Made by a program: the position numbers and the translations under genes. The notes beneath the pieces are model-generated. The model worked only from the letters and a program-made list of their open reading frames with translations, made no database searches and was not told where the DNA came from. Shown here one piece after another: positions 14,312 through 23,374 of a DNA stretch of 64,000 bases. Within the stretch, counting starts at the first letter, position 1. Every line of letters begins with the position of its first letter. The stretch comes from Pseudomonas sp. BGI-2. GTDB taxonomy: Bacteria > Pseudomonadota > Gammaproteobacteria > Pseudomonadales > Pseudomonadaceae. The stretch covers positions 29,902 to 93,901 of the forward strand of contig NZ_SISB01000027.1 in NCBI RefSeq assembly GCF_004310295.1, written 5' to 3'.

Positions 14312-15400
14312 TCAGGTGTTGGTTTTCAACTTGGTCCACAGACGTGTGCTAAGCCGGGCAATCGCGGCAGGCAGGTCCTCGACGGTGAACAACTTATCCA
14401 TCACGTTTTTCGGCGGGTAAATCGCCAGGTACTGCTTCACCGCCGGATTGACCAGCGTGTCCGCCGCCAGGTTCGGGTTGGCGTAATGGATGCTGTTGCT
14501 GATGTTGGCGATGACGTCAGGCTTCAACAGGTAGTTCATGTAGGCGTAGCCGTCCTTCTCGTGGGGCGCGCTCTTGGGCATGACCACCATGTCGAGCCAC
14601 AGGGTCGAGCCTTCGTCCGGAATCGAATAGGCAATCTCGATGCCGTTCTTGGCTTCCTTGGCACTGGCCGCCGCTTGCACCACATCACCGTTGAAGCCGA
14701 TCACCGCGCAAATATTACCGTTGGCCAGGTCGCTGACGTACTTGGAGGCGTGGAAATACTGGATGTAAGGTCTGATCTTGAGCAACGCCTGCTCGGCTTT
14801 CTTGTAATCCGCCGGCTCGTGACTGTGGGGCGGCAGCCCCAGGTAATTGAGGGTGATCGGCAGGATTTGCGTCGGGTTGTCGATAATCGCCACGCCGCAT
14901 TCACTCAACTTCTTGATGTTGTTCTCATCAAAAATCAGGCTCCAGGAGTGGGTGACGTCGGTGGTGCCGAAGATCGCTTTGATTTTCTCGACGTTGTAGC
15001 CAATACCGGCCGTGCCCCACATGTACGGATAGCCGTACTGATTGCCCGGGTCATTGACCTCGAGCTTTTTCATCAGCGCCGGATCAAGGTTTTTCCAGTT
15101 GGGCAGTTGGCTTTTGTCCAGCTTCTGAATCGCGCCAGCCTTGATCAGTCGCGACAGAAAATGGTTCGAAGGGCTGACCACGTCATAACCGGTGTTGCCG
15201 GTCATCAGTTTAGATTCCAGGACTTCGTTGCTGTCGTGGATGTCGTACGTCGCCTTGATTCCGGTTTCCTTGGTGAAGTTGCTCAAGGTGTCGTCGGCGA
15301 TGTAGCCGTTCCAGTTGGAAATATTGACCTCTTCGGCCGCTTGAGTGGCCGCCGAAAACGCCGTGAGCGCAACCATCAGGGAAATCGTATTGACTTGCAT
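14312..15400 (-). CDS. PotF-like polyamine-binding periplasmic protein
   Basis: 362 residues with a signal peptide ending near SAATQAAEE. The same signature elements as the protein at 8237 are present (VNISNWNGYIADD, YDVVSPSNHF, YMWGTAGIGYN, SSKYVSDLANG-type text as ASKYVSDLANGNICAVIGFNG). A putrescine-like ligand is likely. Start: ATG 15400 with AGGTGA 7 bases upstream. It follows the FAD oxidase gene in the same direction after about 38 bases, so the two are probably co-transcribed: uptake or sensing plus oxidation of a polyamine. No permease genes are nearby. Confidence 0.88.
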   Translation of the reverse strand: MQVNTISLMVALTAFSAATQAAEEVNISNWNGYIADDTLSNFTKETGIKATYDIHDSNEVLESKLMTGNTGYDVVSPSNHFLSRLIKAGAIQKLDKSQLPNWKNLDPALMKKLEVNDPGNQYGYPYMWGTAGIGYNVEKIKAIFGTTDVTHSWSLIFDENNIKKLSECGVAIIDNPTQILPITLNYLGLPPHSHEPADYKKAEQALLKIRPYIQYFHASKYVSDLANGNICAVIGFNGDVVQAAASAKEAKNGIEIAYSIPDEGSTLWLDMVVMPKSAPHEKDGYAYMNYLLKPDVIANISNSIHYANPNLAADTLVNPAVKQYLAIYPPKNVMDKLFTVEDLPAAIARLSTRLWTKLKTNT

Positions 15401-15438
15401 GTTCAATCACCTTTTTGTTCTTTTGTGATAACCGGAAT

Positions 15439-16740
15439 CTAGATTTCTGTCTTGGCCCGGACGGCTTCGACGCGCATCCGAAACATCGCGCCAATGTCGA
15501 GCAGGGGTCGCGGCGGGAGCCAGCCGGGTTGGGCTCTGTCCATCACCGAATCGAGCAGCGGCGAGCCAACACCCGATGCCAGTTCAGCGAGCAGTCGCCC
15601 CCAAAGAGTGCCGCGCGCCACGCCCGAGCCATTGCAGCCGGCCACGGCATACACGCCCTCTTCCGCCCTGGAAAAAAACGGCTGCCCGGAGCGCGAGGCG
15701 CTCAGGTGTCCGGTCCAGGTGTACTGGATATCCTGCTCGGTCAGCCACGGGAAACGCCGCTGCAAACCCACGACATGGTGCTGGCGACGGATCGCCAGTT
15801 CATGACCGGACAAATCCCGCGAGCGGTACTCCGCCGTGTTGCGGATCATCACCCGACGATCGGGCGTCAGCCGCACCGTGGCGCCCAGCGGACGGGTGGA
15901 CAGCACGCCCCAAGGCTCGACACTGCCGATGTTGCGAAATTCTTCGTCACTCAACGGCCGCGTAAGGCTGGCACTGAGTTCCATGGCAAAGGTGCCGCTG
16001 TCCTGAATGCCGGCGCGAGGCACGAAGGCGTTGAGGCAGATCAACACTTGCTTCGCCTCGATGCTGCCATCGATGCCGTTGGCCCGCAGACGCCCTTTAC
16101 CCAAACGTTCGAGGCCGGTGATGTCGGTGTTTTCGTAGACGGTGACCGCCTCCGGCAGCGCCTCCAGCAAACCCTTCACGTACTTCGCCGGTTGCAGCAA
16201 CGCGTTGCCCTTGCCGCACCAGATCGCGGCGCGGTAATGCCGGGTGCCAAGTTTTTGATTCAGTTGCTCACCTTCGAAAAACTCCGCGGACGCGCCGAGT
16301 GTCCGCAAGGTTTGCAGCTTCTCGTCAATGTGGGTCAACTTGCCGGGATCGCTGACGGCAAAGAAATAGCCCGAGTCCCGGAAGTCGCACTCGATGCCAT
16401 GACGGGCAATTACCTTGCGCACTTCCGCACTGGCGGCACGTGAAATCGTCGTGTCCACCTCAAAGCCGGCAAACCCGGACTTGCCGATCAATTCATCGTT
16501 GGCGGGGTGTTCGTGGGCCACCACAAATCCGGAATTACGCGCCGAAGCGCCCTGCGCCGCGCGCTGCCTGTCGACCACCACGATGCGCGCCTGCGGGTGC
16601 ATTTGCGCCAGCGCATGGGCGGCACTCAGGCCGGTAATGCCGGCACCGATGATCAGCCAATCGGCCTGTTGCGCGCCGATCAGACGATCACGCGCCGGGG
16701 CACTCCCGGCTTGCGCGATCCAGCCACATTCATTATTCAT
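15439..16740 (-). CDS. FAD-dependent amine oxidase (PuuB/DAO family)
   Basis: 433 residues. The dinucleotide-binding motif IIGAGITGLSAAHAL is near residues 30-44, and the FAD acidic end is VVVDRQ. Near the C-terminus are the DAO-family YTWTGHLSASRSGQPFF and VYAVAGCNGSGVARGT. The closest functional type is gamma-glutamylputrescine oxidase PuuB, which deaminates the free amine to an aldehyde. Start: ATG 16740 with AGGTGA upstream. It forms an operon with the PotF-like gene and is divergent from a LysR gene. Confidence 0.86.
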   Translation of the reverse strand: MNNECGWIAQAGSAPARDRLIGAQQADWLIIGAGITGLSAAHALAQMHPQARIVVVDRQRAAQGASARNSGFVVAHEHPANDELIGKSGFAGFEVDTTISRAASAEVRKVIARHGIECDFRDSGYFFAVSDPGKLTHIDEKLQTLRTLGASAEFFEGEQLNQKLGTRHYRAAIWCGKGNALLQPAKYVKGLLEALPEAVTVYENTDITGLERLGKGRLRANGIDGSIEAKQVLICLNAFVPRAGIQDSGTFAMELSASLTRPLSDEEFRNIGSVEPWGVLSTRPLGATVRLTPDRRVMIRNTAEYRSRDLSGHELAIRRQHHVVGLQRRFPWLTEQDIQYTWTGHLSASRSGQPFFSRAEEGVYAVAGCNGSGVARGTLWGRLLAELASGVGSPLLDSVMDRAQPGWLPPRPLLDIGAMFRMRVEAVRAKTEI

Positions 16741-16888
16741 GCGTCACCTGCCTAGACTGTCGTTCTGCTAGCCGGCACATGCGGTAATTGCATAGGCAAT
16801 GTGTGATGGCGGCTGCTAGCGCTAGAATCTATTAGGTCCTCGGTGTTAGAACCAACGTTATAAATTCATTGAGCCATTCATAAAACGC

Positions 16889-17785
16889 ATGGATAAGATT
16901 CGTCACGTCCCTTCGCTTCAAGCCATGCAGGCATTGGTGGAAGTTGCTGATTCCGGCAGTTTCACCCAAGCGGCGCATAAGCTCTGCCTGACACAAAGCG
17001 CCGTCAGCAGGCAAATACAGCAGCTGGAAAGTCATTTCGGCGTGCCGATGTTCGTCCGCAGCAGCCGCAGCATTCGCCTGACCTCGGAAGGCGAGCAGGT
17101 GCTGGCCAGCGCGCGCGATATCCTCGAACAACTGAAAGCCCTTGAGGATCGGCTGTCTCCGCAAAAACGCCCGTTCCGTATTCGCATGCACGTCTCGTTG
17201 GCGGTGCGCTGGTTGCTGCCGAAACTGAGCGATTTCTATCGCTCTCACCCGGACGTTTCCTTGTCTATCGAAACCGTGGCGACCGAGATCGTCGAGCCGG
17301 CCAGCGACAGCGACGCCTACATTCTCTACCTGCCCGAACCGTCCAGCGACCCCGCTTGCCTGACCCTGTTCGAGGAAGCGCTGGTGCCGGTGTGTGCGCC
17401 CGGCCTGGCCAGCGCCACCCAGCCGCTGGCGTCGATGGAGGATCTGGTGCGGTTCCCGCTGCTGCACCGTTCGGCCGACCAACAAGCCTGGATTGAGTGG
17501 CTGGCCGCCAATGACGGCAAGCCGCTGGGGGACTATCGGCACATTCCCTTCAACCTCGATGAATTGGCGCTTGATGCTGCGGCGCGCGGGCTTGGGGTGG
17601 CGGTGACCGACTTGACCCTGGCGCAGGAATCGATTGATCGCGGTGTGTTGGTCGTTCCGTTCGGGGATCCGTTGAAGACGCGGGGCGTCTATTCGCTGTA
17701 CCTGCAACCGTCGGCAGCGTCTCATCCGGCGTGCGCGCAGGTTATGCAATGGTTTGCCGGGCAGGCTGAACAGAACACCGACTGA
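16889..17785 (+). CDS. LysR-family regulator (GcvA-like)
   Basis: 298 residues: N-terminal winged helix (LVEVADSGSFTQAAHKLCLTQ, then SAVSRQIQQLESHFG) and a C-terminal effector-binding domain of the GcvA/AmpR group (LPKLSDFYRSHPDVSLSIE, LLHRSADQQAW). Start: ATG 16889. It is divergent from the FAD oxidase gene over 148 bases, so it probably controls that oxidase and the PotF-like gene. Confidence 0.88.
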   Translation: MDKIRHVPSLQAMQALVEVADSGSFTQAAHKLCLTQSAVSRQIQQLESHFGVPMFVRSSRSIRLTSEGEQVLASARDILEQLKALEDRLSPQKRPFRIRMHVSLAVRWLLPKLSDFYRSHPDVSLSIETVATEIVEPASDSDAYILYLPEPSSDPACLTLFEEALVPVCAPGLASATQPLASMEDLVRFPLLHRSADQQAWIEWLAANDGKPLGDYRHIPFNLDELALDAAARGLGVAVTDLTLAQESIDRGVLVVPFGDPLKTRGVYSLYLQPSAASHPACAQVMQWFAGQAEQNTD

Positions 17786-17804
17786 CGTCGAAATGAAAAC
17801 CACT

Positions 17805-17892
17805 GTGGGAGCGGGCTTGCTCGCGAATGCGGTGGATCATTCAGCATCGATGTCGACTGACACACCGCATTCGCGAGCAAGCCCGCTCCCAC
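17805..17892. repeat. REPIN (inverted REP pair)
   Basis: Left arm GTGGGAGCGGGCTTGCTCGCGAA and right arm its complement TTCGCGAGCAAGCCCGCTCCCAC, extended on the inside by TGCGGTG and CACCGCA. Located between convergent LysR genes. Confidence 0.93.
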
Positions 17893-17917
17893 GTTCAATT
17901 TGTGATGTTCTTGGGAT

Positions 17918-18796
17918 TCAGGCTTCTTGCTGCACCACGCCCCGCTCTTCCAGCAACCTCACAAACATAGTCAGGCTCTGCGACACCGTGCCTCTGCGCC
18001 ACACCAACCAGGTGCGTAAATACCGGAAGGATTGCGACAACGGCCAGACGCTGACCGTGGTGCAGCCCGGCATGCTTTCGAGCATGCTGCGCGGCATCAG
18101 CGCCAGGCCGGCACCGGCGCTGACGCAGGCCAGCATGCCGTGATAGGACTCCATTTCGAAGATCTTACCGGGCACCGCCGCGTCCTTGCTGAACCAGCTT
18201 TCGAAGTGGTGTCGGTACGAGCAATTGGAGCGGAAGGCATAGATGTTTTCGCCGTTGACGTCCCGCGCGCGGTGGATCGGTGCATGGTTGAGCGGCGCGA
18301 TCAGCACCATTTCTTCCTCGAACGCCGGCACGCCCTCCAGTGCAGGGTGCAGCACCGGTCCGTCGACAAACGCAGCGGCCAGTCGGCCTGACAGCACGCC
18401 GTCGATCATGGTCCCGGAAGGTCCGGTGGACAAGTCGAGCTCGACCTTGGCGTGTTTCTGGTTATAGGCGGCCAACAGCTCGGGGATGCGCACCGCCGCC
18501 GTGCTCTCCAGCGACCCCAGCGCAAAAGCACCCTGGGGTTCTTCACCGGCCATCGTCGCCCGGGCTTCCTGCACCAGGTCGAGAATGCGTCGGGCGTAAT
18601 CCAGAAAACTCCAACCGGCCGGCGACAGGCGCAGGCGGCTTTTCTCGCGGATAAACAGGTCCACGCCGAGGTCCTGTTCCAGCTGCTTGATTCGGGTTGT
18701 CAGGTTCGACGGCACCCGATGGATGTGCTGGGCAGCCACGCTAATGCTGCCGTGCTCGGCCACTGCTTTGAAAATTTCCAGCTGAACCAGATCCAA
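17918..18796 (-). CDS. ptrR: LysR regulator resembling PtrR (putrescine utilisation)
   Basis: 292 residues. The N-terminus (LVQLEIFKAVAEHGSIS, then HIHRVPSNLTTRIKQLEQ) matches the PtrR/YneJ type of LysR protein, which in E. coli sits next to and controls sad (yneI). The same arrangement occurs here, with an aldehyde dehydrogenase divergent over about 100 bases. I place the start at TTG 18796, because GGAGA is 5-6 bases upstream; an earlier TTG at 18808 would overlap that site. Effector is likely a polyamine-derived metabolite. Confidence 0.8.
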   Translation of the reverse strand: MDLVQLEIFKAVAEHGSISVAAQHIHRVPSNLTTRIKQLEQDLGVDLFIREKSRLRLSPAGWSFLDYARRILDLVQEARATMAGEEPQGAFALGSLESTAAVRIPELLAAYNQKHAKVELDLSTGPSGTMIDGVLSGRLAAAFVDGPVLHPALEGVPAFEEEMVLIAPLNHAPIHRARDVNGENIYAFRSNCSYRHHFESWFSKDAAVPGKIFEMESYHGMLACVSAGAGLALMPRSMLESMPGCTTVSVWPLSQSFRYLRTWLVWRRGTVSQSLTMFVRLLEERGVVQQEA

Positions 18797-18896
18797 GTCA
18801 TTCTCCAAACGTGAACGATATGCTCAGCATTATTCAGTTTCCAGAAAACAAACGCCACCGTAACCTGAGCGCATTCCCACCTTGCAGGACGATGCC

Positions 18897-20288
18897 ATGA
18901 CCAGCGTTTCCAGCATCACCCACGCCATTTCGATCAACCCCGCCACTGGCGAGCAGATCGGCCACTACCCTTTTGAATCCGATTCGGCGCTGCAAGCCGC
19001 ACTGTCCCGCGCCGCTGCCGGGTTCCGCGTCTGGCGCAGCACAGCGGTTGCACAACGCTCGCAGCTCCTGATCACCCTGGCTCAGGCATTGCGCGACAAC
19101 GCTGCAGCGATGGCGAAGATGATTACCGTGGAGATGGGCAAGCCGATCACTCAAGCACGCGGTGAAATTGAAAAATGTGCGCAGCTCTGCGAGTGGTACG
19201 CCGAACACGGCCCCGCCATGCTGACCGCCGAGCCGACCCTGGTTGAAGGCGGTAAAGCGCGCATTGAACATCGCCCGCTCGGCCCGATTCTCGCGGTGAT
19301 GCCGTGGAACTTCCCGATCTGGCAGGTGCTTCGTGGCGCCGTTCCTGCGCTGATTGCCGGCAACACCTACGTGCTCAAACATGCGCCGAACGTGATGGGC
19401 AGCGCTTACTTGCTGCTGGAAGCCTTCAAGCAAGCCGAGTTCCCTGAAGGCGTGTTCGAGGTCATCAACGTCACGCCGGAGGGTGTTTCCACAGCCATCG
19501 CTGATCCACGCATCGCCGCAGTGACCCTCACCGGCAGCGTGCGCGCCGGCATGGCCATCGGCGCGCAGGCCGGCGCAGCATTGAAGAAATGCGTATTGGA
19601 ACTGGGTGGTTCAGACCCTTTCATCGTGCTCAACGACGCCGACCTCGACGAAGCGGTCAACGCCGCCGTGATTGGCCGTTATCAAAACACCGGGCAAGTC
19701 TGCGCAGCCGCGAAACGCTTGATTGTCGAGCAAGGCATTGTCGAAGCATTCACCCGCAAGTTTGTCGAGGCCACACGCAAACTGGTGGTCGGCGATCCAC
19801 TGGCGACCGAGACGTACATTGGCCCGATGGCTCGCTTTGATCTGCGTGATGAACTGGATCAACAGGTGCGCGACACCCTGGAAGAAGGTGCGACGTTGTT
19901 GCTGGGTGGCAAGAAGGCTGAAGGCCCGGGCAACTTCTACGAGCTGACTGTATTCGGTGATGTTACCGACCAGATGACCTCGTTCAAGCAGGAGCTGTTT
20001 GGCCCGGTGGCCTCGATCATCACCGCGCGCGATGCAGCCCATGCACTGGAACTGGCGAATGACAGCGAGTTCGGCCTCGCCGCGACCCTCTACACGGGCA
20101 ACGTGGAACGTGCCCAACAGATGGCCGGCGAACTGGAAACCGGTGGCGTGTTCATCAATGGCTACTGCGCCAGCGACCCCCGTGTCAGCTTTGGCGGCGT
20201 GAAGAAAAGCGGTTTCGGCCGCGAGCTGTCGCACTTCGGGGTGCGCGAGTTCTGCAATGCGCAGACGGTGTGGCTGGATCGTCGCTGA
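18897..20288 (+). CDS. sad: Succinate-semialdehyde dehydrogenase, Sad/YneI type
   Basis: 463 residues of the aldehyde dehydrogenase superfamily. The catalytic cysteine is C269 (NTGQVCAAAKR) and the general base is E235 (VLELGGSDPFIV). Other motifs are VMPWNFPIWQVLR and KKSGFGRELSHFGVREF. It is shorter than GabD (about 480), and the divergent PtrR-like gene supports the Sad subgroup, which oxidises succinate semialdehyde from putrescine/GABA breakdown with NAD+. Start: ATG 18897 with AGGA 8 bases upstream. Confidence 0.86.
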   Translation: MTSVSSITHAISINPATGEQIGHYPFESDSALQAALSRAAAGFRVWRSTAVAQRSQLLITLAQALRDNAAAMAKMITVEMGKPITQARGEIEKCAQLCEWYAEHGPAMLTAEPTLVEGGKARIEHRPLGPILAVMPWNFPIWQVLRGAVPALIAGNTYVLKHAPNVMGSAYLLLEAFKQAEFPEGVFEVINVTPEGVSTAIADPRIAAVTLTGSVRAGMAIGAQAGAALKKCVLELGGSDPFIVLNDADLDEAVNAAVIGRYQNTGQVCAAAKRLIVEQGIVEAFTRKFVEATRKLVVGDPLATETYIGPMARFDLRDELDQQVRDTLEEGATLLLGGKKAEGPGNFYELTVFGDVTDQMTSFKQELFGPVASIITARDAAHALELANDSEFGLAATLYTGNVERAQQMAGELETGGVFINGYCASDPRVSFGGVKKSGFGRELSHFGVREFCNAQTVWLDRR

Positions 20289-20297
20289 TCGCCTCCA

Positions 20298-20329
20298 GTG
20301 GCCCGGGAGTCTTTTGACTCTCGGGCCAC
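20298..20329. terminator. Strong bidirectional terminator
   Basis: GTGGCCCGGGAGTC and GACTCTCGGGCCAC pair with a TTTT loop, a ~14-base stem with one mismatch, between the dehydrogenase stop and the convergent NTF2-like gene. It serves both directions. Confidence 0.75.
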
Positions 20330-20335
20330 CGAGCT

Positions 20336-20707
20336 TTACTCGTTCAAAAAATACACCTTGTTAACAATCATCCAGCGTTCGTTGATTTTCAGTAACGACA
20401 GATAATCCGTGAACCGCATGCCGACGTAATCATCAATCACTTTTACAGCGGCAGCATCACCCGTTATGTCGACGCTAACGGTTTGCCAATACGGTTCGAC
20501 CTCTTTGGCCGCCGGGCCTTCGGCCTTGATCGCGCTGATGAAGTCCTCCAGCGATAACCATTCCAGCGCTTGTTGATAGTGACCGATGATGCGACAAGCA
20601 GGATGAAAAGCCTGCCGCAGCAACGCTTCGTCCGCGAAAACCATGCCCTCCACGTAATTGCGTACCACAACACCGATGTGCTCTTTGTCCATCGTTTGAG
20701 CCGTCAT
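20336..20707 (-). CDS. NTF2-like (lumazine-binding type) protein
   Basis: 123 residues with an alpha+beta cone fold signature: helical start (EHIGVVVRNYVEGMVFAD), FHPACRIIGHY, and the C-terminal strands (DYLSLLKINERWMIVNKVYF). This is the SnoaL/putative lumazine-binding family, small proteins of varied or unknown function. Start: ATG 20707 with an excellent GGAGGT 6 bases upstream. Confidence 0.78.
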   Translation of the reverse strand: MTAQTMDKEHIGVVVRNYVEGMVFADEALLRQAFHPACRIIGHYQQALEWLSLEDFISAIKAEGPAAKEVEPYWQTVSVDITGDAAAVKVIDDYVGMRFTDYLSLLKINERWMIVNKVYFLNE

Positions 20708-20816
20708 GTCATACCTCCAACAGACTCATCCCACCTGAAAAGTCTAGCACTGCGCCCCGGACATTCTCGGGCGGCGGCTATGCTGTTGAAGGCAACTTTT
20801 CAGGAGGAGCTCAAAG

Positions 20817-21051
20817 ATGTCGCTGACGCTTTACTACCATCCGCGGGCCTCGTACTCCTGGCGATTGTGCGGCGACCCCGGCGCTGTTCTATGCCAGCAC
20901 TCTGCAACCGATCCCCGACGATTACCACCACTTGAACGCGTATTTCGAGAGGTTGATGACCCGGCCGTCTGTCCAGCGGGTCCTCGACGAAGCCAGGCCC
21001 TATTTCTCGATGTATCCGTTTGCCGAGGCCATTCCGGAACGGTTTCGCTAG
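20817..21051 (+). pseudogene. Glutathione S-transferase remnant (large internal deletion)
   Basis: A good ribosome-binding site (AGGAGG) leads into MSLTLYYHPRASYSW, the thioredoxin-fold start of a GST with its catalytic-site serine/tyrosine region. After about 20 codons the text jumps, in the +1 frame, to a GST C-terminal domain (ALFYASTLQPIPDD, then YFERLMTRPSVQRVLDEARPYF) ending at TAG 21051. About 130-150 residues are missing. The gene is dead. Confidence 0.85.
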
Positions 21052-21055
21052 GGCA

Positions 21056-22000
21056 TTAACCGACGATATCGATCAACTGCTCACGCTGTGCGCCGGTCAG
21101 CATCGGCCCGAAACCGGCGCCGGCATTGTCCGCCATGTAACGCGGGTTGCCGGTGCCGGGAATCACGCAGGTCACCGCTGAATGCGACAGCAGGAACTTC
21201 AGCGCCATTTGTGCCCAGCTGTTGACCCTCACGTCCGCCGCCCAGCGCGGTAAGGGTTTGTCCTTCAAGCGGGTGAGCAGGTTGCCGCCACCGAACGGCC
21301 GATTGCAGATCACCGCCACACCACGCTCGCGACACAGCGGCAGGATGCGTTTCTCGACGCCGCGATCGTCCAGGGCATAGTTGATCTGCAAGAAATCCAG
21401 TGGCTCGGCCTTGAGCACCGCTTCCACTTCTTCATACGCCGAGGCGGTGTAATGGGTGATGCCGATGTAGCGGATACGCCCTTCTTCCTTCCATTTGCGC
21501 AAGGTCGGCAGATGAATTTGCCAGTCCAGCAGGTTGTGGATCTGCATCAGGTCGATACGGTCGGTTTGCAGCAGTTTGAAGGACTGCTCCATCTGCGCGA
21601 TGCCTTCTTCGCGGCCACGGGTCCAGACCTTGGTGGCCAGGAAAGCAGGCGAGCGCGGCTCATGAATCGACAGTAATTCACCGGTCGTCTCTTCGGCCCG
21701 GCCGTACATGGGCGAGCTGTCGATCACCGTCCCGCCCTTCTCGAACAATGCCCGCAGAACCGCGGGCAGCTGTTTGTAGGCGGGACTCGAAGGCTCGACA
21801 TCAAAACCGCGATAGGTACCCAACCCTACGATGGGCAATGGCTCGGAGCTGGAAGGAATGGCGCGGGTCTGCATGTTCTTGCCTCCTGTTTCCTTCGACG
21901 GCGTGGTGGCAGCAAAGGCTGGGCCGAAGGTGAAAACCGCCGAAGCACCGGCAGCCAGCGTGAGTATTTGGCGACGCGTGTACCGATCAGTGTGGATCAT
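21056..22000 (-). CDS. Aldo/keto reductase with Tat-type signal
   Basis: 314 residues. The N-terminus has a twin-arginine motif (TRRQILTL) then a hydrophobic stretch ending FAATTP, so export in folded form through Tat is likely. The mature part is an AKR barrel with the catalytic tetrad D94, Y99 (PMYGRAEE), K124 (ATKVW) and H155 (MQIHN). AKRs use NADP(H), which is unusual for a periplasmic enzyme; the cofactor would have to be loaded before export. Its ATG overlaps the stop of the upstream transporter gene (ATGA), implying translational coupling. Confidence 0.85.
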   Translation of the reverse strand: MIHTDRYTRRQILTLAAGASAVFTFGPAFAATTPSKETGGKNMQTRAIPSSSEPLPIVGLGTYRGFDVEPSSPAYKQLPAVLRALFEKGGTVIDSSPMYGRAEETTGELLSIHEPRSPAFLATKVWTRGREEGIAQMEQSFKLLQTDRIDLMQIHNLLDWQIHLPTLRKWKEEGRIRYIGITHYTASAYEEVEAVLKAEPLDFLQINYALDDRGVEKRILPLCRERGVAVICNRPFGGGNLLTRLKDKPLPRWAADVRVNSWAQMALKFLLSHSAVTCVIPGTGNPRYMADNAGAGFGPMLTGAQREQLIDIVG

Positions 22001-23274
22001 GAAATTTGCCCTTCCACATTTTTACGGTCAGCCCCTTGTTCCTGGCGCCTGGCCAGCCACAGGCATAACCAGCCCCACAGCCCGGCAAACGGCACGATCA
22101 GCAGCGCCACCAGACCAAAACCCGCGCCCAAGGCCGTCAAACCGACCGACAACCAGCCACTGGCGGCATCTCCGCCGCGGTACACCAGGGTTTCGATCAC
22201 ATTCTTGGCCTTGTACTTTTCCTCGCGGCTGACCACGGTCCACAACACCTCGCGCGCCGGGCGCACGATGGCGAACTCGACCGCACGACGCAGCCCCTGC
22301 GCCAGTGCGACGGTGGCGGGCTCGGGCGCCAGGGCCATGGCGGTAAACGCCACGATGGTCGCCAGGGGTAACGCCGCCAGTGCCCCAACGACGCCGATCA
22401 AACGAATCAACGGTGCCGTCAGCAGCAGCTGAAAGATCAAGGTCAGTGCCGACACGATCAAATCGACGACGGCGAAGAACTGCGTCCGACTGGCCACATC
22501 AGCATAGCTACCCGCCACAATCCGTCCCTGCTCGAAATACAACAAGGTCGCGGCGCTGGTGTGCAGCAGCATGAACAGCACCAGACCCAGCAAATAGGGC
22601 GAGCGCACAATCAGCGTGATCCCGGCCAGCATGCTGCCGCCCATACGCCGATCATCCAGCAAGCGGCTGCCAGACTGTGATTGCGTCCGGGACAGCAGCG
22701 CCCGATAGCAGCGCACTGCGACTTCCAGCAGCAGCGCGGCCGCGACGGTCAACGCCACCGGCCCCAGGCGCGTGGCCATGGTCGCCGCCAGCAACGGCCC
22801 TATGAACGTGCCCAGGGTGCCACCTGCCGCGATGAAGCCGAACAGCCGCCGCCCCTGTTCACTGGAAAACCGGTCGACCAGCACGCTCCAGAAAATAGTG
22901 ACGATGAACAGGTTGTAGATGCTGATCCAGACGAAAAACACCCGCCCGACGGCCACTGGCGCAATGCGATTGGCGATCAACACGCCGAACACCAGCATCG
23001 ACACGGCGATCACGCGGTAGATCAGCGGCACGAAACGCGTGGCCGGCAGCCGCGACACCAGCGCACCGAATACCGGGACCATCAGCAGCATCACCACGAA
23101 GGTTGCCGTGAACAGCCACTGCAGTTTGTCGGCACCGCCCTCAAGGCCCAAGGCATCGCGCAGTGGTCGCACCAGGTAATAACTGGCTAACACGCAGAAA
23201 TGGAACGCGAAGCCCAGCATCAGCGCAGTTCTTTCGCCAGGCTGGACGTTGAGCCACTTTGCAGCGATGGGCAT
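21997..23274 (-). CDS. MFS / NTP-NDP-antiporter-like membrane transporter
   Basis: 425 residues with about 11-12 hydrophobic spans. The N-terminus (ALMLGFAFHFCVLASYYLVRPLRDALG) and GFIAAGGTLGTFIGP resemble the ATP:ADP-antiporter-like branch of the MFS. The C-terminal half has AVEFAIVRPAREVLWTVV and EEKYKAKNVIETLVYRGGD, also typical of that branch. Free-living bacterial members have unknown substrates. Start: ATG 23274 with GGGGAGGG upstream. Overlaps the Tat-linked aldo/keto reductase by four bases. Confidence 0.78.
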   Translation of the reverse strand: MPIAAKWLNVQPGERTALMLGFAFHFCVLASYYLVRPLRDALGLEGGADKLQWLFTATFVVMLLMVPVFGALVSRLPATRFVPLIYRVIAVSMLVFGVLIANRIAPVAVGRVFFVWISIYNLFIVTIFWSVLVDRFSSEQGRRLFGFIAAGGTLGTFIGPLLAATMATRLGPVALTVAAALLLEVAVRCYRALLSRTQSQSGSRLLDDRRMGGSMLAGITLIVRSPYLLGLVLFMLLHTSAATLLYFEQGRIVAGSYADVASRTQFFAVVDLIVSALTLIFQLLLTAPLIRLIGVVGALAALPLATIVAFTAMALAPEPATVALAQGLRRAVEFAIVRPAREVLWTVVSREEKYKAKNVIETLVYRGGDAASGWLSVGLTALGAGFGLVALLIVPFAGLWGWLCLWLARRQEQGADRKNVEGQIS

Positions 23275-23374
23275 GGGCGCCCTCCCCTGTAGCCGGGATC
23301 GGCGTGCCCGGCTACCGATGAACTAAACTCTGGCTCCGATCCAGTGGATTGGGTTCCTCAGCCCAGAGCCGTCA

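Noticed and set aside
15415..16443. 342-codon plus-strand frame opposite the FAD oxidase
   Set aside because: No family features; the minus strand has FAD-binding motif and good ribosome site.
22681..23190. Plus-strand frame inside the MFS gene
   Set aside because: His/Gln-rich antisense text of a membrane protein; not a gene.
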